A stretch of 64,000 nucleotides of DNA from JABFSS01 sp964497975 (GTDB taxonomy: Bacteria > Patescibacteriota > Gracilibacteria > Peribacterales > Peribacteraceae), in contig CAZCFO010000001.1 in the NCBI GenBank assembly GCA_964497975.1, forward strand, positions 411,225 through 475,224, written 5' to 3'. The notes below the pieces were generated by a model, which was not told the DNA's origin, ran no database searches, and saw only the letters and a list, made by a program, of their open reading frames with translations. A program made the position numbers and the translations under genes. This document shows positions 34,068 to 40,942 of this stretch, piece after piece. Within the stretch, counting starts at the first letter, position 1. Every line of letters begins with the position of its first letter.

Positions 34068-35132
34068 ATGCACCCCCCCGGATATCGACGGATCGTCGTG
34101 AAGGTCGGCACGAACGTGCTGACGACGAAAGACTGCCTGCTGAATGACGCGATCCTCGCGTCGCTGGCGGAGCAGATCACGGCGGTCAAAAAGACCGGAA
34201 CGGAGGTGATTTTGGTGTCGTCGGGCGCGATGGCCGCCGGGCGCGCGATCGTGCGCCCCGACCGGAAGCTGGAGAATGTAGCGGCCCGGCAGGTGCTGGC
34301 GGCCGTGGGACAGGTGGAGCTGATGCACCGCTACGCGACCCTGTTCAAGAAACACGGCGGCGTCTGCGCGCAAGTGCTGGCGACCAAGGAGGACTTCCGC
34401 GACCGGCAGCATTACCTCAACATGCGCGACTGCTTCTCGTCGCTGCTCCGGGAGAAGATCCTGCCGATCGTGAACGAGAACGACGTCGTCTCCGTGAGCG
34501 AGCTGATGTTCACGGATAACGATGAACTCGCCGCGCTGATCGCCTCGATGGTGAACGCGGACGCATTGCTGCTGCTCACGAGCGTCGACGGGATCCTGGC
34601 CGGGACGGAGACGATCCGCGCCGTGAAGAGCGAAAGCGACTGGAAGAGCCACATCCGGCCCGACATGTCCTCCTTCGGGCGCGGCGGGATGCAGACCAAG
34701 TGCCGCAACGCCCAGAAGCTCGCGGCGCTCGGCATTGCGACCCACATCGCGCGGGGAACCGACCGCGACGTGATTCCCCGGCTGCTCGCGGGAGAGGAGC
34801 TGGGCACGGTCTTCGTCGCGCGCAAGGCGGCCTCCAGCAAGAAGCGCTGGGTGGCGGAAGGCGCGGGGAAGGAGAAGGGAACCATCATCGTGAATATGTG
34901 TGCCCGCGACGTGCTGGCCTCCGCGGAGAAGGCGGCTAGCCTGCTGCCCGTGGGCGTGACCGGCATCGAGGGGGAGTTTGAGAAGGGCGATCTGGTCAAA
35001 ATCCGCGATGAGAAGGGAGCGGACATGGGCGTGGGGATAGCCCAATACGCCTCCGGGGCCGCGCGCGCCGCCATGGGAAAGAAGGGACAAAAGGCGCTGG
35101 TGCACTATGATTACCTGTACCTCTTTCCATGA
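34068..35132 (+). CDS. proB: glutamate 5-kinase (with PUA domain)
   Basis: 354-aa protein. The amino-acid kinase domain shows RIVVKVGTNVLT (residues about 8-19), VILVSSGAMAAGRAIV, LPIVNENDVVSV and FTDNDELAALIASMVNADALLLLTSVDGI. FGRGGMQTKCRNAQ is the GGM(x)TK motif. A C-terminal PUA domain (about residues 275-350) includes GIEGEFEKGDLVKIRDEKG. Catalyses the first step of proline synthesis, glutamate to gamma-glutamyl phosphate, and is normally feedback-inhibited by proline. First gene of proB-proC-proA; proC overlaps its end by 4 bp. Confidence 0.95.
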   Translation: MHPPGYRRIVVKVGTNVLTTKDCLLNDAILASLAEQITAVKKTGTEVILVSSGAMAAGRAIVRPDRKLENVAARQVLAAVGQVELMHRYATLFKKHGGVCAQVLATKEDFRDRQHYLNMRDCFSSLLREKILPIVNENDVVSVSELMFTDNDELAALIASMVNADALLLLTSVDGILAGTETIRAVKSESDWKSHIRPDMSSFGRGGMQTKCRNAQKLAALGIATHIARGTDRDVIPRLLAGEELGTVFVARKAASSKKRWVAEGAGKEKGTIIVNMCARDVLASAEKAASLLPVGVTGIEGEFEKGDLVKIRDEKGADMGVGIAQYASGAARAAMGKKGQKALVHYDYLYLFP

Positions 35133-35917
35133 AGACGACGATCGCCATCATCGGCGCAGGCAATATGGGAGGCGCGTTCTATACGGGCATGTCCCGGCAC
35201 CTGACGCGCGTGCGCATCAACGTATGCGACCGCAGCAAGGCGAAAGCGGAGGCGCTGGACGCAGAGCACGTGTACACGGACCCCGCGAAGGCGATCAAGG
35301 ACGCGGAGGTGGTGCTGCTCGCGGTAAAGCCGCAGTCGGCGCAGGAACTGCTCGCCCCCCTCTGCCGCGACTTCGACGGCCGCCTGGTGATCTCCGTGAT
35401 GGCCGGGATCACGCTGGCCTCGCTGCAGAAGATGACGCGGTGCCCCTCGATCATCCGCGCGATGCCCAATCTCCCCGCGAAGGTGGGACGCGGTCTCACA
35501 GGATGGGTCGCGGGCCCCAAAGTGCCGGACAGGCAGCGGGAATTCGCCCGCGAACTCTTCCTCTCGGTGGGACAGGAGATCGAACTGGAGAAGGAATCGA
35601 TGCTCGACGCCCTGACGCCGCTCAGCGGCTCGGGACCGGCGTACTTCTATCTGCTGGCGGAGCTGCTCGCGGCGAAGGCGATAAAGGAGGGATTCACCGA
35701 CGTTCAGGCCGGGCTTCTCGCGCGCGAAACGCTCATCGGCAGCGCGCGGTTGCTGGAAGCGGGCATGGAGACGCCCGCCCGCCTCCGCGCGGCGGTAACG
35801 TCCAAAGCCGGCGTGACGGAAGCCGCCCTCCGCGCGATGACCGACCGGAATCTGTCGGCCATCGTCGACGAAGCGATCGACAAGGCCATCCTCCGTTCCC
35901 GGGAACTCAATCAATGA
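35129..35917 (+). CDS. proC: pyrroline-5-carboxylate reductase
   Basis: 262-aa protein. IAIIGAGNMGGAFYTGM is the N-terminal NAD(P) site and VVLLAVKPQ the conserved K-P. SIIRAMPNLPAKVGRGLTG and LSGSGPAYFYLLAELLA, followed by a Gly/Ala-rich dimer domain with TSKAGVTEAAL, are all ProC signatures. It catalyses the last step, P5C to proline. ATG overlaps the proB stop (ATGA) and the proA start overlaps its own stop, so the three genes are translationally coupled without Shine-Dalgarno sequences. Confidence 0.95.
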   Translation: MKTTIAIIGAGNMGGAFYTGMSRHLTRVRINVCDRSKAKAEALDAEHVYTDPAKAIKDAEVVLLAVKPQSAQELLAPLCRDFDGRLVISVMAGITLASLQKMTRCPSIIRAMPNLPAKVGRGLTGWVAGPKVPDRQREFARELFLSVGQEIELEKESMLDALTPLSGSGPAYFYLLAELLAAKAIKEGFTDVQAGLLARETLIGSARLLEAGMETPARLRAAVTSKAGVTEAALRAMTDRNLSAIVDEAIDKAILRSRELNQ

Positions 35918-37164
35918 AAAGCATCGCCGCTTCGCTCGCCGGGACAAAACAGGCGGCCAGGACGCTCGCGCTGCTGCCGGAGAAGACGGTACGCGCCGTG
36001 CTGGATGATCTCGCCGCGTCTCTTGTGCATGAAGAGAAGAAGATTCTCGCCGCCAATGGAAAAGATCTCCGTCGTATGTCAGAACGACATCCCTCTTTTG
36101 ACCGCCTTGCGCTGAGCCCGCAGCGCGTGATGGCGATCGCGCGCGACGTGCGCACCGTCGCCGCGCTTCCGTCCCCCCTGGGGACCACGCTGGAACAACG
36201 CAGGCGCCCGAACGGACTGCAGCTGACGAAGATCTCCGTGCCGCTCGGCGTGGTGGGAGTGATCTATGAAGCGCGCCCGAACGTGACGGTGGACGTGTTC
36301 GCGCTCTGCTTCCGCTCCGGCAATGCCTGCGTGCTCAAAGGGGGAAGCGACGCGAAAGACAGCAACCGCGCCCTGACTGCGTTGATTCATGCCGTGCTGA
36401 AGAAGCACGGGGTCGATCCGCGGGCGCTCCTGTTGCTCCCGCCGGACCGGTCGTCCGCCGCGGGCATGATGAACGCGCACGGATTGATCGACGTGCTGAT
36501 CCCCCGCGGAAGCCAGGCGCTGATCGATTTTGTGAGGACGAATGCGCGGATTCCGGTGATCGAGACGGGAGCGGGCATCGTCCATGCGTACATCGATGCC
36601 GATGCGGACGTCCGGAAAGCGGCGGCGATCGTGTTGAACGCGAAGACGCGGCGCCCGTCGGTCTGCAACGCGCTCGATACGCTGCTGGTCCACCGTTCGC
36701 GGCTGAAGGATCTGCCCGCGATTGTCGCGCCGCTGGAAAAGAAACGCGTGAAGATCTTCGCCGATGCGGCGTCGCTTGCGGCGCTGAAAGGAACATATGA
36801 CCCCGCCCTGTTGAAGAAGGCGCTTCCTAAGCACTTCGGGGCGGAATTCCTCTCGCTCGCGATGTCGGTCAAAACCGTGAAGAGCATGGACGACGCCCTC
36901 GCGCATATCGACGCGCACGGCTCCCGCCACAGTGAAGCCATCGTGACGGAAGATGCGAAAGCCGGAGAGACGTTTCTCCGGGCGGTGGACGCGGCGGCGG
37001 TCTACGTGAACGCCTCCACGGCATTCACCGACGGCGGGGAGTTCGGCATGGGCGCTGAAATCGGCATCAGCACGCAGAAGCTCCACGCCCGCGGGCCCAT
37101 GGCGCTGAAAGAACTGACCACCTACAAATGGATCGTACGGGGAAGCGGGCAGGTACGTGGCTGA
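35914..37164 (+). CDS. proA: gamma-glutamyl phosphate reductase
   Basis: 416-aa aldehyde-dehydrogenase-fold enzyme. VPLGVVGVIYEARPNVTVDV, SGNACVLKGGSDAKDSN and the catalytic Cys in AKTRRPSVCNALDTLLVH are diagnostic for ProA, as are GSRHSEAIVTED and NASTAFTDGGEFGMGAEIGIST near the end. Reduces gamma-glutamyl phosphate to the semialdehyde that cyclises to P5C. Gene order B-C-A puts the full glutamate-to-proline path in one transcript. ATG 35914 overlaps the proC stop. Confidence 0.96.
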   Translation: MKSIAASLAGTKQAARTLALLPEKTVRAVLDDLAASLVHEEKKILAANGKDLRRMSERHPSFDRLALSPQRVMAIARDVRTVAALPSPLGTTLEQRRRPNGLQLTKISVPLGVVGVIYEARPNVTVDVFALCFRSGNACVLKGGSDAKDSNRALTALIHAVLKKHGVDPRALLLLPPDRSSAAGMMNAHGLIDVLIPRGSQALIDFVRTNARIPVIETGAGIVHAYIDADADVRKAAAIVLNAKTRRPSVCNALDTLLVHRSRLKDLPAIVAPLEKKRVKIFADAASLAALKGTYDPALLKKALPKHFGAEFLSLAMSVKTVKSMDDALAHIDAHGSRHSEAIVTEDAKAGETFLRAVDAAAVYVNASTAFTDGGEFGMGAEIGISTQKLHARGPMALKELTTYKWIVRGSGQVRG

Positions 37165-37234
37165 AGCGGAGATGGGGATTTTCGGCCGGGGCGGCCCTTT
37201 CTCTTTGCATCACTGATGCTATGATCTCCATCCC

Positions 37235-37254
37235 GTCCTTCGGCAAGCTCAGGA
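37235..37254. repeat. CTGAGC-type repeat (GTCCTTCGGCAAGCTCAGGAC)
   Basis: A 20-bp palindromic sequence with GTCCT/AGGAC ends, in the proA to tRNA-Ser spacer. It is of the same type as those at 18512 and 38982. Similar CTTCGRCAAGCTCAGG sequences are widespread in environmental genomes. Confidence 0.6.
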
Positions 37255-37305
37255 CAGGTTCCGATAAGTAATTCCCGCTGTTCGTTCAGTCGTAATCCCC
37301 ATCCT

Positions 37306-37395
37306 GGAGAGGTCGCATAGTGGCCTAGTGCGCGCGCTTGGAAAGCGCGTATGGTCGAAAGACCATCGAGGGTTCGAATCCCTCCCTCTCCGCCA
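37306..37395 (+). tRNA. tRNA-Ser (GGA anticodon)
   Basis: 90-nt class II tRNA. Acceptor arms GGAGAGG (37306-37312) and CCTCTCC (37385-37391) pair; discriminator G and an encoded CCA end it. Anticodon GGA is at 37340-37342 in the loop TTGGAAA, with a GCGCGC stem. The long variable arm TATGGTCGAAAGACCATCG and T-loop GGTTCGAATCC are typical of tRNA-Ser. Confidence 0.95.
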
Positions 37396-37457
37396 CTTTT
37401 GGCGAATGCATTTCCGGAAAAAAAGCGTATCATTGTTGGCAATCTCCCCTTTCTTCC

Positions 37458-37817
37458 ATGAACCCCAGACAATTTCTCCAGGTCGGCGGCACCGTTCTCG
37501 TTCTTCTCGCGGTCATCGGCTTCCTGAAACCCGATCTTGCCGGGGACCTGCTGAGCTTTGATCCTCTGGAGAACTGGGCCCACCTGGTGCTCGGCGTCGT
37601 CGCGCTCGCGCTGGCCCCGCTGCCGCTGGGGGAAGTGAAGAAGTGGGTCGCGGTGCTGGTGGGAGTGCTGGCCATCGTCGTGGGCGTTCTGGGATTCATG
37701 GTGTCCGGCAACCCCTCCCCCAACCTGTACGGCGTCGTGAACCTCGAAAACCCGATCGATAACGTCCTGCATCTGGTCGTCGGCGTGTGGGCGCTGATCG
37801 CGGCCTTCAGGAAATAG
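37458..37817 (+). CDS. DUF4383-like four-span membrane protein
   Basis: 119-aa protein with four hydrophobic segments: VGGTVLVLLAVIGFL, ENWAHLVLGVVALALAPL, WVAVLVGVLAIVVGVLGFMV and NPIDNVLHLVVGVWALIAAF. The two N-x-x-H-L-V-x-G helices are the DUF4383 pattern. Function unknown. TATCAT lies 24 nt before the ATG, so a leader of about 17 nt is likely. It follows the tRNA-Ser gene by 62 bp. Confidence 0.65.
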   Translation: MNPRQFLQVGGTVLVLLAVIGFLKPDLAGDLLSFDPLENWAHLVLGVVALALAPLPLGEVKKWVAVLVGVLAIVVGVLGFMVSGNPSPNLYGVVNLENPIDNVLHLVVGVWALIAAFRK

Positions 37818-37856
37818 CCGTGTCATGGTGAGCGCGTCGAACCATGACCTGGGAAA

Positions 37857-38066
37857 TTACATGCTCTTTCCTGCCTTCATTCTCTTGGCGAGCGTGCGGA
37901 GGTAGCTCGTCGAGACTTTCATGCGCTTGAACGTTCCCGTAGCGGGATCGAAGACGCGCTTGTTCTGCAGATTGGGCTTCCAGGCCCTGCGGGTGTGGCG
38001 CAGCGAGTGGCTCCGGGTGTTTCCGAAGGACGTCTTCTTGCCGGTTTTGACGCAGATGCGGGGCAT
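37857..38066 (-). CDS. rpmB: 50S ribosomal protein L28
   Basis: 69-aa basic protein. RICVKTGKKTSFGNTRSHSLRHT (L28 N-terminus with the G-K-K/N-x-x-S-H-A/S region), RRAWKPNLQNKRVFDPATG and TFKRMKVSTSYLRTLAKRM match the whole family. Length is normal. TACTCT lies 11 nt before the ATG. No ribosomal neighbour is present. It faces the DUF4383-like gene end-to-end. Confidence 0.93.
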   Translation of the reverse strand: MPRICVKTGKKTSFGNTRSHSLRHTRRAWKPNLQNKRVFDPATGTFKRMKVSTSYLRTLAKRMKAGKSM

Positions 38067-38181
38067 GCGGGACGGGGAGAGTAACGAGAACGCGGGTTGC
38101 GGTCAACGTCGCAACGGGGAGAGTACTGGAATCCGGGAGGTCTAGAAAGGGATTTTTTGGCTTCTATGGGCAGTATTCGAG

Positions 38182-38187
38182 TACTCT
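38182..38187 (+). promoter_or_regulatory. TACTCT -10 element, leaderless
   Basis: TACTCT, 6 nt, ATG 38194 of the M50 peptidase gene. Confidence 0.68.
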
Positions 38188-38193
38188 AGGCCC

Positions 38194-38865
38194 ATGTCGT
38201 TCCTGAATCCCGTCTACATCATCGCTCTGCTGATCGCGCTGTCCATACACGAATGGGCCCATGCCTACGTCGCGACAAAGCTCGGGGACCCGACTCCGGC
38301 GGACCAGGGGCGCCTGACGATCAACCCCATCGCGCACCTGGACCTGATGGGCGCGCTCCTCTTTTTGACGGTTGGATTCGGATGGGCGAAGCCGGTGCCG
38401 ATCAACCCGATGTACTTCAAGAACCACAAGCGCGACACCTGTCTCACGGCGATCGCCGGTCCGGCCAGCAACCTGATCCTGGCATTCCTCGCGATGACCG
38501 GACTCGCGCTGCTCGGGCGCAGCGTCGACAGTTCGGTGTGGAGCCTGCTGCAGTTCCGCTCGAGCGGGCCGGTTGCCCAGGTGTTTTTGACGCAGCTCTT
38601 CAGCGCGTCGGTGTTCGTGAATCTGGGGCTCATGGCCTTCAACCTTCTCCCGATCGCGCCGCTGGACGGATCGAAAGTCCTGGAACCGTTCATCCCGCTG
38701 CGGTACTCGGACAAGTACGACGAATTCATGCGCATCGGACCGTACATCCTCCTGGCACTCTTCCTGGGGGAAATGCTGGTGGGGCTGCCCGTCCTGTCGT
38801 TCTGGATCACCACTATCATGAGCTGGACGATCCAGGGCATGCAGGCGGCCGTAGGGATTTTGTAA
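38194..38865 (+). CDS. M50-family site-2-type membrane metalloprotease
   Basis: 223-aa polytopic protein. ALSIHEWAHAYVATKLGDPT (about residues 15-34) holds the H-E-x-x-H zinc site in the first span. GRLTINPIAHLDLMG and GWAKPVPINPMYF follow, and MAFNLLPIAPLDGSKVL (about 149-165) supplies the N-x-x-P-x-x-P-L-D-G third zinc ligand. This is the compact YwhC-like group without PDZ domains, which cleaves membrane-embedded substrates. Its stop codon abuts the 3' end of the tRNA-Thr gene with no gap. Confidence 0.9.
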   Translation: MSFLNPVYIIALLIALSIHEWAHAYVATKLGDPTPADQGRLTINPIAHLDLMGALLFLTVGFGWAKPVPINPMYFKNHKRDTCLTAIAGPASNLILAFLAMTGLALLGRSVDSSVWSLLQFRSSGPVAQVFLTQLFSASVFVNLGLMAFNLLPIAPLDGSKVLEPFIPLRYSDKYDEFMRIGPYILLALFLGEMLVGLPVLSFWITTIMSWTIQGMQAAVGIL

Positions 38866-38940
38866 TGGAGCCGCCCACGGGAATTGAACCCGTGACCCCA
38901 TCCTTACCATGGATGTGCTCTACCTCTGAGCTAGGGCGGC
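38866..38940 (-). tRNA. tRNA-Thr (GGT anticodon)
   Basis: 75-nt tRNA on the minus strand with encoded CCA (38866-38868). Acceptor arms GCCGCCC and GGGCGGC pair. The D-loop region is AGCTCAGAGGTAGAGC, the anticodon GGT (complement of 38906-38908) lies in a seven-base loop closed by CATCC/GGATG, and the T-arm has GGTTCAATTCC. Confidence 0.94.
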
Positions 38941-38981
38941 ATCTGCAGCGAGAAAAGATCTGGGCCATAACCATCCACGAT

Positions 38982-39006
38982 TCACCCTGAGCTTGCCGAA
39001 GGGTGA
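38982..39006. repeat. CTGAGC-type hairpin upstream of tRNA-Thr
   Basis: TCACCCTGAGCTTG then CCGAAGGGTGA: a 7-bp perfect stem (TCACCCT/AGGGTGA) around CTGAGCTTGCCGA. It is directly followed by GAGCTAGGACGGCATC (39005-39020), a 15/16 copy of the tRNA-Thr 5' end at 38928-38943. I see no gene in 38941-39092. Confidence 0.6.
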
Positions 39007-39092
39007 GCTAGGACGGCATCACGAAATGGCTTTCGTGCGCGCAACCCTACCAGTTCCACGCCCGTGCAGCCAGAGATACGCGCTGAGGGGCC

Positions 39093-39503
39093 TCAGATGG
39101 CTCCTGCTGCTGTTTCGGTCCACCCCTGCGGCGGCTCGTGCCTGAATGTCCGGACGGCGTTTTTGAGTGCATGAAGACAGAGAAGTGCGCATTTGAACCG
39201 CCGGGGACCCACGGGAACCCCGAGAAGTTCGTAGACGTTTTCTTTTTTGAGCGCATCGATCTCCTCGAGCGATTTGCCAGCGAGCTCCTCGCCAAGCATC
39301 GACATCGCCGCCTGGCTGATGGCGCACCCGCTCCCCTCCCAGCCGATGCCCGTGACGCGACCGTCCTCGATGCGCAGGTCGACCCGCAGCGCGTCGCCGC
39401 AGCTCAGGTTCACTTCCTCATGGCTGACCGACGGCGACGCGATGGCATGCTTCGCGCGGGGGTGGCGGTAGTGGTCGAGGATGTTTTCGGCGTAGAGGTC
39501 CAT
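39093..39503 (-). CDS. sufU: SufU-type Fe-S cluster assembly protein
   Basis: 136-aa IscU/NifU-N-fold protein. ENILDHYRHPRAKHAI is the N-terminal signature. The Cys ligands are in VNLSCGDALRVDL (C-G-D), GWEGSGCAISQAAMSML and RRFKCALLCLHAL. The layout is the zinc-binding SufU type that accepts sulfur from SufS. Start 39503 (MDLYAEN) is preferred over an upstream in-frame ATG at 39581, whose extra residues translate the palindromic spacer. It is downstream of sufS on the same strand. Confidence 0.92.
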   Translation of the reverse strand: MDLYAENILDHYRHPRAKHAIASPSVSHEEVNLSCGDALRVDLRIEDGRVTGIGWEGSGCAISQAAMSMLGEELAGKSLEEIDALKKENVYELLGVPVGPRRFKCALLCLHALKNAVRTFRHEPPQGWTETAAGAI

Positions 39504-39512
39504 TGAAGTGAA

Positions 39513-39591
39513 TAGTGGAAAATGGAAAGTGGAAAGTTGCCGGTGGAAGTTCGTAAAACACTTTCCACTTTCAACTATCAACTTTCAACTT
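39513..39591. repeat. GGAAAGT-word palindromic spacer between sufS and sufU
   Basis: GTGGAAAATGGAAAGTGGAAAG on the left against CTTTCCACTTTCAACTATC on the right. The right arm encodes the last codons of sufS (KKLKVDS). It uses the same word family as 20534, 44889 and the arms at 48479/48901. Confidence 0.68.
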
Positions 39592-40824
39592 CTTGCAGGT
39601 ATCAATGATCGCCTCCCGTACAACCGTGATTTCTTCCGCGGTGTTATAGATCCCCACCGACAGCCGGGTGGACGCCGCGATCCCCAGGCGTTTGTGCAGC
39701 GGCTGCGCGCAGTGGTGTCCCGCGCGCAGGCAGATGCCCCGCCGCCCCAGGACTTCCGTAAGATCGTGCGGATGGATGCCGGAGAGTGTGAAGCTGATGC
39801 AGCCGGAGACATTCGGGTTGGGGCTCGGGTTCGGGTTCGGGCCAAGGATGGTTAAGCCGGGAATTGTCTGAAGAACGTCACGGGCTGTTGTCAGAAGATG
39901 CTCTTCATGCGCCTCGATCTCCTGCCACGAATATTGCCGCAGCCATTCCATAGCAGCGGCGAGGCCCACGGCCTCCGCGACGGGCGGGGTGCCGGCCTCG
40001 AATTTCTGGGGAAGATCGGCCGGAGTGAAGCAGTCCTGCGTGACCTCCTGGACCATCGATCCCCCGCCGAGGAACGGCGGCATGGAGCCCAGCAGCTTCT
40101 TCTTGCCATACAGGACCCCGATGCCGGAGGGCCCGTAGAGTTTGTGTCCCGAGAACGCGAGCAGGTCGCAGTCGAGCTCCTGAACGTCCGTCGGGTGATG
40201 TGCGATGGACTGCGCGGCATCGATAAGCGTGAGGGCTCCGTGCTGATGAGCCGCAGTGATGATCTGATGGAGAGGAGGACGAACACCGAGCACGTTGCTC
40301 TGCGCGGTGACCGACACCAGTTTGACGTTTCCTTTCTTCAAAAACGTTTTCAGCTGATCGGGGTTGAGCTGTCCGCGCTCGTCGCAGTCGAGCCAGAGGA
40401 TCTGGACGCCCTTCCGCTCTTTGAGCTGCAGCCACGGGACGATGTTGCTGTGGTGCTCGAAAACGGAGAGGACGACCGCGTCGCCTTTGCCGATGATCCC
40501 GCCGCGGGAGAGCGACACCGCCGCCAGGTTGATGGCTTCCGTGCAGCTCTTGGTAAAGAGAACCTCCTCCGGGCGCGCGGCGTTGATGAAGGACTGAACG
40601 GTTGTGCGTGCGTCTTCGTACGCGACCGTGGAACGCTCCGCGAGCACGTGCATGCCCCGGTGGACGTTCGCGTTCTCCTCTTTGTAGAAGGCATCCATCC
40701 GGTCCAGCACCGCCTGCGGCTTCTGGGCCGTCGCGGCGGAATCGAGATAGACCAGCGGATGTCCGTCGATGGGAGTCGACAGGATGGGAAACTGGCGGCG
40801 GATGGAGGGAAGATGGAGGGGCAT
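39571..40824 (-). CDS. sufS: SufS-type cysteine desulfurase
   Basis: 417-aa class V aminotransferase-fold enzyme. YLDSAATAQKPQAVLDRM, NVHRGMHVLAERST, FEHHSNIVPWLQL, IDAAQSIAHHPTDVQ and the PLP-Lys in LLAFSGHKLYGPSGIGVLYG are SufS hallmarks. The persulfide Cys lies in CLRAGHHCAQPLHKRLG (R-x-G-H-H-C). It takes sulfur from cysteine and passes it to SufU. Two oddities: an insert GPNPNPSPNPN before SGCISF encoded by GGGTTC words (39812-39842), and a C-terminus (KKLKVDS) encoded by the GGAAAGT palindrome. TATACT lies 15 nt before the ATG. Confidence 0.94.
   Translation of the reverse strand: MPLHLPSIRRQFPILSTPIDGHPLVYLDSAATAQKPQAVLDRMDAFYKEENANVHRGMHVLAERSTVAYEDARTTVQSFINAARPEEVLFTKSCTEAINLAAVSLSRGGIIGKGDAVVLSVFEHHSNIVPWLQLKERKGVQILWLDCDERGQLNPDQLKTFLKKGNVKLVSVTAQSNVLGVRPPLHQIITAAHQHGALTLIDAAQSIAHHPTDVQELDCDLLAFSGHKLYGPSGIGVLYGKKKLLGSMPPFLGGGSMVQEVTQDCFTPADLPQKFEAGTPPVAEAVGLAAAMEWLRQYSWQEIEAHEEHLLTTARDVLQTIPGLTILGPNPNPSPNPNVSGCISFTLSGIHPHDLTEVLGRRGICLRAGHHCAQPLHKRLGIAASTRLSVGIYNTAEEITVVREAIIDTCKKLKVDS
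39812..39842. repeat. GGGTTC-word repeat inside sufS
   Basis: Tandem CGGGTT/CGGGCTCGGG words in the coding sequence, read in frame as alternating Pro and Asn/Ser. They fall in a loop between two conserved strands, so the enzyme probably tolerates them. Related words occur at 46090, 46781 and 54556. Confidence 0.65.
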
Positions 40825-40851
40825 AAAGAGGAGATGGGAAGTATATGACTC

Positions 40852-40924
40852 AAGGCAGAGGGGCAGAAAGGCAGAATGGCAGCTTTTGCCTTCCTGCCCT
40901 GCTGCCTTCCTGCCTTCCTCTTGG
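40852..40924. repeat. GGCAGA-word palindromic spacer
   Basis: AAGGCAGAGGGGCAGAAAGG and GCAGAATGGCAG on the left pair with CTGCCCTGCTGCCTTCC words on the right, loop around TTTTG. It lies between the divergent sufS and 942-aa membrane protein genes. Confidence 0.65.
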
Positions 40925-40929
40925 ACCGC

Positions 40930-40935
40930 TACACT
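40930..40935 (+). promoter_or_regulatory. TACACT -10 element
   Basis: TACACT, 7 nt, ATG 40943; it lies just beyond the GGCAGA palindrome. Confidence 0.6.
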
Positions 40936-40942
40936 CCCTGCG

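Noticed and set aside
37122..37826. Long minus-strand frame across proA end, tRNA-Ser and the DUF4383-like gene
   Set aside because: It is antisense to a tRNA and to two supported genes, and its product contains the translated CTGAGC repeat and no domain.
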